Positions 57,787 through 64,000 of a stretch of DNA of 64,000 nucleotides are shown piece after piece. The stretch is from Bacteroidales bacterium. Its GTDB lineage: Bacteria > Bacteroidota > Bacteroidia > Bacteroidales > F082. The translations under genes were made by a program, and so were the position numbers. The notes beneath the pieces were generated by a model, which saw only the letters and a program-made list of their open reading frames with translations, was not told where the DNA came from and searched no databases. Position 1 is the first letter of the stretch. Every line of letters begins with the position of its first letter. Location: the NCBI GenBank assembly GCA_017427985.1, contig JAFRRS010000022.1:62001-126000 (forward strand), read 5' to 3'.

Positions 57787-58897
57787 ATGGTCACTTTAGA
57801 CAGCATAAAAGAACTGAGTAAGAGGATTGATGCCTTGAGGAGGTATCTTTGACATTGATGCTAAGTTATTGAGAATCCAAGAGTTAGAAGAAAAAACCAA
57901 AGTTAATGGCTTCTGGGACGACCCGAAAAACGGCAAGGTCATCATGCGCCAGATCCGCGACGTGAAAAGCTGGGTGACGGCTTACGACGAGATCACGAAA
58001 GCCAACGACGACCTCGGTGTTTTGTACGATTTCGCAAAGGAAGGCGAGGCGACGGAAGAGGAAGTTGACAAACAATACGCCGACGTGGTGAAACTCGTTG
58101 AAGACCTTGAATTCCGCAACATGCTTCACGAAGAGGCCGACTCGATGAGCTGCGTGCTGAAAATCAATGCGGGAGCGGGCGGAACCGAGTCGCAGGACTG
58201 GGCGGATATGCTCATGAGAATGTACATGCGCTACGCCGAGGCTCATAATTATAAGGTGAGAATCAGTAACATTTTGGAAGGCGACGATGCCGGAATCAAG
58301 TCGTGTACTATGGAAATCGACGGCGACTACGCCTACGGTTACCTCAAAGGCGAAAATGGAGTACACCGCCTTGTGCGAGTGTCGCCATTCAACGCCCAAG
58401 GCAAACGAATGACGTCATTCAGCTCGGTGTTCGTGTCACCGTTGATCGACGATACTATCGAAATCGTCATCGACCCGTCGAGATTGACTTGGGATACTTT
58501 TAGAAGCGGCGGCGCTGGAGGTCAGAACGTGAACAAGGTGGAGTCGGGAGTGCGTTTGAGATATCAATACAAAGACCCTTACGACGGTCACGAAGAGGAG
58601 ATTTTGATTGAAAACACTGAGACTCGCGACCAACCGAAAAACAAGGAAAACGCTATGCGACTGCTGAAATCGCAATTGTACGACAAGGAGTTACAGCACC
58701 GCATGGAGGAGAAAAACAAAATCGAGGCGTCGAAGAAAAAGATAGAGTGGGGCTCGCAGATCCGCTCCTACGTGTTCGACGACCGCCGCGTGAAAGACCA
58801 TCGCACCAACTACCAGACCAGCAACGTGCAGGCGGTGATGGATGGTAAAATTGATGAGTTTATCAAGTCGTATTTAATGATGTTCGGACAAAAATAA
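57787..58897 (+). CDS. prfB: Peptide chain release factor 2 with programmed +1 frameshift
   Basis: The first 21 codons from ATG 57787 (VTLDSIKELSKRIDALRRYL) end at an in-frame TGA (57850-57852). The site has the classical elements: an internal Shine-Dalgarno AGGAGG at 57838-57843 and the slippery CTT-TGA-C. A +1 shift reads CTT then GAC at 57851 and continues with DIDAKLLRIQELEEK to residue about 368. RF2 landmarks: anticodon-mimic SPF in VRVSPFNAQGKRM, and the catalytic GGQ in GGAGGQNVNKVESGVRL. The shift gives feedback control, since abundant RF2 terminates at the TGA. The next gene, cstA, follows after 6 bases. Confidence 0.97.
57838..57853 (+). promoter_or_regulatory. RF2 programmed frameshift site
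   Basis: AGGAGG, 3 bases, then CTTTGAC. The SD-like stretch pairs with 16S rRNA to pause the ribosome on CTT with TGA next. Confidence 0.95.
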
Positions 58898-58903
58898 AAG
58901 ATT

Positions 58904-60358
58904 ATGGTAACGTTTTTCATTGCTTTAGCCGTTTTAATCGTCGGCTATTTGATTTACGGAAAGTTTATCGAGAAGCTTTTTGGCGCTGACCCGAAACGCG
59001 AAACCCCAGCAATCACTATGGCTGACGGCGTTGATTACGTGCCGATGAAGCCGTGGCGCATCTTCTTGATTCAGTTTTTGAACATCGCCGGTGTCGGTCC
59101 GATTATCGGTGCCATCATGGGAGCGCAGTTCGGAACGGCTTCGTTCCTGTGGATTGTGCTTGGCAGCATCTTCGCAGGCGCTGTCCATGACTACCTCGCA
59201 GGCATGATTTCGCTGCGCACAAAAGGCGCGAGCCTGCCTGAGATTCACGGCATGTACCTAGGTGACGGTATGAAGCAGTTCATGCGTGGTTTTACTGTTA
59301 TTTTGATGATTTTGGTTGGTGCTGTGTTTGTGAAAACCCCTGCCGAACTTCTTATCAACAATTTTACGGAAGGATGGAGCCCGTACATCTGGGTGATTAT
59401 CATACTAGCCTATTATATGATTGCCACGCTATTGCCTATCGACAAGCTTATAGGTAAGATTTATCCGGTTTTCGGCATTCTTCTATTGGGTATGGCGGTC
59501 GCCATTTTTGTGGCGTTTATCGTATATAATCCAGCAATTCCAGAGGTTTTTGACAGTATTAAAAATACTGATCCTGACCCTGTTAAACACCCGATTTTCC
59601 CGATGATGTTTATCAGCATTGCCTGTGGCGCGATTTCAGGATTCCATGCCACACAGTCGCCACTCATGGCACGTTGCATGGTCAATGAAAAGCAGGGTCG
59701 CCCTATCTTCTACGGTGCCATGATTACCGAAGGTGTTGTTGCCTTGATTTGGGCAGCTGCGGCAGCATATTTCTTCAGTCCGGAGAGTGGTGCCGATTTG
59801 GCAGGCAAGGGTGGGGCGGCAATCGTTGGAGTGATTGCAAATACGTGGTTCCCGAGAGCGATAGCAGTGGTTACTATCCTTGGCGTTATCTCGGCAGCCA
59901 TCACCTCTGGCGACACGGCTTTGCGTTCGGCTCGACTTATCGTTGCCGATTTCGTTCATTACAACCAGAAGCCTATCAAAAACCGTTTGATAGTTGCCAT
60001 CCCGATCTTTGCAGTGACAGGAGCTATCCTAGTTTGGAGTTTCCTAAACAAAGACAGTTTCGATATTCTTTGGCGTTATTTCGCATGGGCTAACCAAGTC
60101 TTGGCTATGGTAACTCTTTGGGCAATAACGGTTTATCTCGTCAAGGAAAAGAAAAAATACATATTCAGCCTCGTCCCGGCGATGTTCATGACGATGGTCA
60201 CGATGACGTATATCTTTGAGTTCCCCGCTGGAAAATACATCGAAGGAGTTGGATTCTCGAATGTCGTCGCCCCGATAATCGCGGGATGCATCACGATTCT
60301 GTTCACGGTTTTGTTCTTCAATTTCCGTAGGAAAAACAACAACGCTTTGCAAAGCTGA
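58904..60358 (+). CDS. cstA: Carbon starvation protein CstA family transporter
   Basis: 484 residues, about 13 TM helices. The short CstA form common in Bacteroidales. Landmarks: VDYVPMKPWRIFLIQFLNIAGVGPIIGAIMGAQFG near the N terminus, the VHDYLAGMISLRTKGASLPEIHG block and SGFHATQSPLMARCMVNEKQGR, which are diagnostic of CstA. Proteins of this family import peptides or pyruvate. Its stop overlaps the ATG of the methyltransferase (TGATG). It follows prfB closely, so prfB, cstA and the methyltransferase form one operon. Confidence 0.95.
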   Translation: MVTFFIALAVLIVGYLIYGKFIEKLFGADPKRETPAITMADGVDYVPMKPWRIFLIQFLNIAGVGPIIGAIMGAQFGTASFLWIVLGSIFAGAVHDYLAGMISLRTKGASLPEIHGMYLGDGMKQFMRGFTVILMILVGAVFVKTPAELLINNFTEGWSPYIWVIIILAYYMIATLLPIDKLIGKIYPVFGILLLGMAVAIFVAFIVYNPAIPEVFDSIKNTDPDPVKHPIFPMMFISIACGAISGFHATQSPLMARCMVNEKQGRPIFYGAMITEGVVALIWAAAAAYFFSPESGADLAGKGGAAIVGVIANTWFPRAIAVVTILGVISAAITSGDTALRSARLIVADFVHYNQKPIKNRLIVAIPIFAVTGAILVWSFLNKDSFDILWRYFAWANQVLAMVTLWAITVYLVKEKKKYIFSLVPAMFMTMVTMTYIFEFPAGKYIEGVGFSNVVAPIIAGCITILFTVLFFNFRRKNNNALQS

Positions 60359-61602
60359 TGAATACAGCGACACGAGATTTTATCGAGAAGCATCTGAAGG
60401 ACGATGTGCGCAGTCTTGCACTGTCAAAGTTTCCTGAGGATGTTGATAAAACGTTGGCACTCAATCAGATAGAGGCGCGACAAATTCTTTCTAAGAAGGT
60501 GCTGTCGTGGGCTTCAAATCCCGATTTGCGGTTTCCGAAACATCTTTCCATAGAGCAATGTTCCTCTGAACTTACCGCAAAATACAAGGTCTCAATCATC
60601 GAAGGAGGTGATGTTTTTGTAGATTTGACCGGCGGTCTTGGCATCGATTCCTATTTCCTTTCACAGAAATTTAAAACCTCGTATTATGTTGAGAATCAGA
60701 AGGAATTATGCGATTTGGCAGAGCATAATTTTGGTGTTTTAGGACGAAAAATCACGGTTGTCAATTCCGATGCGGAATCATTTTTGAATGATTTGACATC
60801 CCGTAGGGACAACGCACGCTTTGTCCTATATTTGGATCCCGCGAGGCGGGATGTTTACAACCGCAAAATGGTTTCGTTGCACGATTGTTCGCCAGATGTC
60901 ATTGAATTACAACGAAACCTGATCCAGAACCCCATAGAGACGCGATTCATCGCGTATCAAACATTGGTTAAACAAATATTAATCAAGGCCTCCCCAATGT
61001 TGGATATTTCCTTGATTACCAACGAAATGCAAAACATATCGGAAATCCACATCGTTTCGGTGAAAAACGAATGCAAGGAAATTTTGATTAAAATTGAACT
61101 GGGGTTTGAAGGGGAAATAAAATATTTTTGTGTTGATTTGAACCCCGTAGAGACGCGCCATGGCACGTCTCTACAATATACCGAAAATGATGAAAAATCC
61201 GCCATTCCATCATATTCATCAAATATACAAAAATATTTGTACGAACCGAATGCATCGTTAATGAAATCCGGCGCCTTCAAACTCATTTCCCAGCGTTTCG
61301 CCATCGAAAAATTGCACGTTAACAGCCATCTCTACACCTCCGATAATCTCGTTTCCGATTTCCCAGGCCGCATTTTCGAGGTTATTTGTTTTGCGCCTTT
61401 CAACAAAAAAATCAAAAAAGAATTGTTAAAAAATGTTTCCGAAGCATCTGTCGCTATCCGAAATTTCCCTTTGAGCGCCAATGATTTAAGGAAAAGTCTA
61501 AATCTTAAAGAAAGTGACAAAAACTATGTTTTCGGGACAACGACAATGGGGGAGAATAAAATAATTATTCTATGTCGGAAATATAATCCGCTTACTCAAT
61601 AA
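60358..61602 (+). CDS. THUMP-like class I SAM-dependent methyltransferase, interrupted by in-frame repeats
   Basis: 414 residues. The Rossmann methyltransferase has FVDLTGGLGIDSYFLSQKF (SAM motif I, near 85-103) and the catalytic-type motif LYLDPARRD (near 159), followed by helices and a C-terminal THUMP-like domain (VNSHLYTSDNLVSDFPGRIFEV, ending EIIILCRKYNPL-like). This resembles the family of RNA-type methyltransferases found in Bacteroidota; target RNA unknown. Two palindromic repeats are translated in frame: IETRFIAY at about 193-200 and VETRHGTSL at about 264-272, both in stretches that look dispensable. A third possible repeat lies just before DPARRD (SRRDNAR). Confidence 0.83.
   Translation: MNTATRDFIEKHLKDDVRSLALSKFPEDVDKTLALNQIEARQILSKKVLSWASNPDLRFPKHLSIEQCSSELTAKYKVSIIEGGDVFVDLTGGLGIDSYFLSQKFKTSYYVENQKELCDLAEHNFGVLGRKITVVNSDAESFLNDLTSRRDNARFVLYLDPARRDVYNRKMVSLHDCSPDVIELQRNLIQNPIETRFIAYQTLVKQILIKASPMLDISLITNEMQNISEIHIVSVKNECKEILIKIELGFEGEIKYFCVDLNPVETRHGTSLQYTENDEKSAIPSYSSNIQKYLYEPNASLMKSGAFKLISQRFAIEKLHVNSHLYTSDNLVSDFPGRIFEVICFAPFNKKIKKELLKNVSEASVAIRNFPLSANDLRKSLNLKESDKNYVFGTTTMGENKIIILCRKYNPLTQ
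60808..60835. repeat. Possible degenerate palindromic element inside the methyltransferase gene
   Basis: GTAGGGACAA and TTTGTCCTA flank CGCACGC, with one bulge in the stem. It is weaker than the other copies. Directly after it, ATCCCGC GAG GCGGGAT (around the DPARRD codons) is a second small perfect hairpin. Confidence 0.45.
60934..60958. repeat. Palindromic element, family B, first copy inside the methyltransferase gene
   Basis: ATAGAGACGCGAT TC ATCGCGT: an 8-bp perfect core (ACGCGAT-TC-ATCGCGT), with the outer part of the right arm decayed. Read in frame as IETRFIAY. Confidence 0.85.
61147..61174. repeat. Palindromic element, family B, second copy inside the methyltransferase gene
   Basis: GTAGAGACG-C-GCCATGGC-A-CGTCTCTAC: perfect 9-bp outer arms around a GCCATGGC palindrome. 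Read in frame as VETRHGTSL. Confidence 0.92.
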
Positions 61603-61641
61603 AAATCTTTTGTCATTTTTCAATCTTCTTGTCAAAATTCG

Positions 61642-61649
61642 TATCTTTG
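61642..61649 (+). promoter_or_regulatory. Bacteroidota -7 box for the MMPL exporter
   Basis: TATCTTTG followed by CG, 21 bases before the ATG at 61670. Confidence 0.6.
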
Positions 61650-61669
61650 CGACTTCTTAAATTGATTTT

Positions 61670-63973
61670 ATGTGGGATAAAATAACTGATTATATACTGA
61701 AATATCGTATTCCGAACCTGATTATTGTCTCAATTCTATTGGTTTTTTTAGGAATAAAGATGTTCGGGCTTAAAATGGGTCATAACATTGCCAGTACCCT
61801 GCCCGATAACGACTCCACGATGGTTGTTTATCGTCAGTTCCTTGAAAAATATGGGCAAGACGGACGCTCCATTTTTATCGGAATGAAAGATGAAAACCTC
61901 TTTACACTTGACCATTTTCTCGATTATTATGATCTTTGCGAAAATATAAAAAATATCGAAGGTATCAACGAATGTCTCTCGGTATCAAGGATTTACAATC
62001 TGAAAAAGAACGACAGCATCAAGAAATTCGAGCTTGTGAAGGTTGTGAAACATCGCCCTGAAACGCAGGAAGAGGTTGATGCGATAAAAGATGAAATCAT
62101 GAGCCTCGCCATGTACGACGGGCTTCTTTTCAACACGGAGACAAGTGCTTCGATGATGGTCGTTACCGTCGACAATGACTATGTGGCGTCGAAGAAGCGT
62201 CCGAAAATGATTTCGGAGCTCAGAACCATTGTAAATCAATATGGTAAGGCTTACAACGTTGAGATGAGACTCTCTGGAATGCCATATATTCGCGAGATTA
62301 CTACTCAAAAGATGGTGAAGGAAATCCTTGGTTTCAGTCTCCTCTCTATTTTTGTTGCTGGATTGATTCTTTACATGTTTTTCCGCTCATGGCGAGTGCT
62401 GGTGTCGGTCATCGCAATTGTCTTAATATCAGTGGTTTACATGTTTGGAATCATGGTGCTGCTCAATTTCGATGTCACCATTCTGACGGGTGTCCTTCCT
62501 CCATTGTTGATTATTATCGGGGTGGAAAACTCCATTTTCATGCTGAACAAATACCATCGCGAGTATAACATCTGTAAAGACAAGATGCTGGCGTTGAAAA
62601 ATGTGGTGATGCGCATCGGACCGGCGAATTTTCTGACAAACACCACCACAGCGGTTAGTTTCGCTTCGTTTATCATCACGAGAAACGTGTTGCTCGTACC
62701 GTTTGGAATCCTCGCAAGTGTTTGTATCATGCTGACTTACGTACTGACAATGGTGCTTCTTCCGACGTTTTTCAGCTATCAGAAAAAACCGAGCGAAAAG
62801 AATATTAATTATCTTGAAAACGGCAACATAAACACCATCGTTGCGAAGGTTTCAGGCATTGTGATGACTCGTCGCAGATACATTTATGCCGTTTTGTGCA
62901 CGCTTCTGCTTCTGTGCGGATGGAGTGCCACGAGAATATCGACGTCTGGACGTGTGGTCGATGACATTGCCAAGAACGACAAGCTTTATAAGGACATTAT
63001 GTTTTTCGAAGAAAATGTCGGCGGTGTCATGCCTTTCGAAATCTCTATCGACACGAGGAAGCCGAAAGGTATAATGAACGCTTCGTTTGTCCGTAAGATT
63101 CAGCAGCTTCAGGACACTTTGTCTGTGTATCAGGAGTTTAGCGCGCCTTTGTCGGTTGCCGAAGTGGTGAAATTCGCCCGTCAGGGTTTCTTCAACGGCA
63201 AACGCGAACAGTATAAGGTGCCGAATAACAATGAGTTCGGCTTTATCCTGAAATATATGCCTGAGACGAAAGGCGGGGAACTGCCGGAGATTATCACGCA
63301 ATATGTCGATAAAGACATGCAATGCACAAGAATATCAGTGCAGATGGCGAACGTCACGACACCGAAAATCGACAGCATCAGCCGATCGCTGCAACCGAAA
63401 ATAAACAGTATTTTCCCAAAAGAGAAATACGATGTCGTCATGACGGGAAGTTCAATGGTGACGCTGCAAGGCACAAATTATCTTATCAAAAACCTGTCGT
63501 ATTCGCTTGTGCTGGCGTTCATAGTGATAGCATTGCTCATGGTGATTACTTTCCATAACTTCAAGATGGTTGTCATCTCATTGATACCCAATCTGATACC
63601 TTTGTTTTTCACGGCTGGAGTCATGGGAATTTGCGGCATTCCGCTGAAAATGTCGACGATTCTGGTGTTCAGCATCGCGCTCGGAATCAGTGTCGACAAC
63701 ACCATTCATTACCTTGCGCGCTACAGGCTTCAGATGAAAGTCAACAATAAAGACATAAAAAAATCGGTGATGGCGGCGATTTTGGAGACGGGACCGAGCA
63801 TGATTTATTCTGCAAGCATTCTCATCTGTGGCTTCCTGATTTTCGCTTTCTCATCGTTCGGCGGTACGAAAATCGTTGGTTTCCTTGTGCCGTTTACTTT
63901 GCTTATTGCATTGATAACCAATGTTTTAGTGCTTCCTGCTTTGGTTTTGACATTTAATAGGAAAAAGATATGA
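61670..63973 (+). CDS. RND superfamily exporter, MMPL/HAE3 type
   Basis: 767 residues. Two halves, each with one N-terminal TM, a periplasmic loop domain and five to six grouped TM helices (about 1-395 and 400-767). First TM bundle has ILTGVLPPLLIIIGVENSIFMLNKYHREY, the second VFSIALGISVDNTIHYLARYRLQ with the conserved Asp that carries protons. Such exporters in Bacteroidota move lipids or hydrophobic compounds to the outer envelope. The stop overlaps the ATG of the next gene (ATGA). Confidence 0.9.
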   Translation: MWDKITDYILKYRIPNLIIVSILLVFLGIKMFGLKMGHNIASTLPDNDSTMVVYRQFLEKYGQDGRSIFIGMKDENLFTLDHFLDYYDLCENIKNIEGINECLSVSRIYNLKKNDSIKKFELVKVVKHRPETQEEVDAIKDEIMSLAMYDGLLFNTETSASMMVVTVDNDYVASKKRPKMISELRTIVNQYGKAYNVEMRLSGMPYIREITTQKMVKEILGFSLLSIFVAGLILYMFFRSWRVLVSVIAIVLISVVYMFGIMVLLNFDVTILTGVLPPLLIIIGVENSIFMLNKYHREYNICKDKMLALKNVVMRIGPANFLTNTTTAVSFASFIITRNVLLVPFGILASVCIMLTYVLTMVLLPTFFSYQKKPSEKNINYLENGNINTIVAKVSGIVMTRRRYIYAVLCTLLLLCGWSATRISTSGRVVDDIAKNDKLYKDIMFFEENVGGVMPFEISIDTRKPKGIMNASFVRKIQQLQDTLSVYQEFSAPLSVAEVVKFARQGFFNGKREQYKVPNNNEFGFILKYMPETKGGELPEIITQYVDKDMQCTRISVQMANVTTPKIDSISRSLQPKINSIFPKEKYDVVMTGSSMVTLQGTNYLIKNLSYSLVLAFIVIALLMVITFHNFKMVVISLIPNLIPLFFTAGVMGICGIPLKMSTILVFSIALGISVDNTIHYLARYRLQMKVNNKDIKKSVMAAILETGPSMIYSASILICGFLIFAFSSFGGTKIVGFLVPFTLLIALITNVLVLPALVLTFNRKKI

Positions 63974-64000
63974 CATCTGTTGATAAAATTCAAGAACTGA
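63970..64000 (+). CDS. Start of an unidentified gene, cut by the window end
   Basis: ATG 63970 overlaps the exporter stop as ATGA and begins MTSVDKIQEL, open to the window edge. Coupling suggests a partner of the MMPL exporter. Ten residues are too few to assign a family. Confidence 0.55.
   Translation, partial: MTSVDKIQEL

Overview
This window looks like chromosome of an uncultured gut-type Bacteroidales bacterium (Bacteroidota). The evidence is consistent across the window. Most transcription units start behind the Bacteroidota -7 box TAnnTTTG. Four exported proteins end in type IX secretion (T9SS) type A sorting domains. There is an OmpA-type envelope protein, a TonB-dependent receptor joined to PnuT behind a TPP riboswitch, a TIGR04133-type radical SAM enzyme, and the 2-oxoacid carboxyltransferase form typical of the order. 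I see no IS element, prophage, CRISPR array or rRNA; the content is mostly housekeeping and envelope genes.

Layout. 1-1.0 kb: queuosine genes queE (cut by the window edge) and queF. 1.0-4.0 kb: gingipain-like C25 peptidase. 4.1-10.85 kb: two inverted, closely similar CDF metal exporters flank a small outer-membrane protein, a frameshifted XRE regulator, a TIGR04076 protein, a secreted sialidase and a lipoprotein beta-hexosaminidase (host glycan trimming). 10.9-15.6 kb: Fe-type alcohol dehydrogenase, flavodoxin/ferredoxin EFR1 protein, two lipoproteins, a radical SAM/SPASM enzyme that overlaps the small lipoprotein, and a cytidylate-kinase-like protein. 15.6-18.8 kb: TPP riboswitch, TonB receptor and pnuT (thiamine uptake). 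18.8-24.1 kb: DUF1846 protein, thioesterase, tryptophanase, a micro-hairpin array, an MntP-like membrane protein and a DUF4143 ATPase. 24.5-32.2 kb: HicB-like antitoxin, secreted endonuclease I, ABC-F ATPase, acyltransferase with sppA, folK with deoxynucleoside kinase. 32.3-38.4 kb: OmpA protein, SpoU methylase, mutS, and tRNA-Gly, tRNA-Gly, tRNA-Leu. 38.4-48.5 kb: YitT protein, two secreted C1 peptidases, threonine synthase, an Omp28-like T9SS protein and a carboxyltransferase with a degenerate biotinyl domain. 48.5-64 kb: M20 amidohydrolase, nucleosidase, YgiQ radical SAM protein, recX, PAP2 phosphatase, an outer-membrane barrel with a poly-A frameshift, an MscS channel, a DUF4421-like protein, prfB with programmed frameshift, cstA, a THUMP-like methyltransferase and an MMPL exporter.

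The most unusual feature is a set of small palindromic elements. Two families (cores GTAGAGACG...CGTCTCTAC and GTAGGGGCGAAT...ATTCGCCCCTAC) lie between genes and also inside at least four protein-coding genes, where they add about 7-19 residues in frame. Internal copies use only the two element frames that avoid the TAG in the repeat; where TAG or another element-linked stop is in frame, the gene ends there (thrC, pnuT, the nucleosidase). Other structured DNA includes a two-copy element with covarying stems just upstream of each tRNA-Gly, a 160-bp array of micro-hairpins after tnaA, and a perfect 32-bp palindrome that encodes the C terminus of the C25 peptidase.

All assignments come from reading motifs and recalling protein families. 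No database search or structure prediction was run, so family names without a catalytic motif are tentative.
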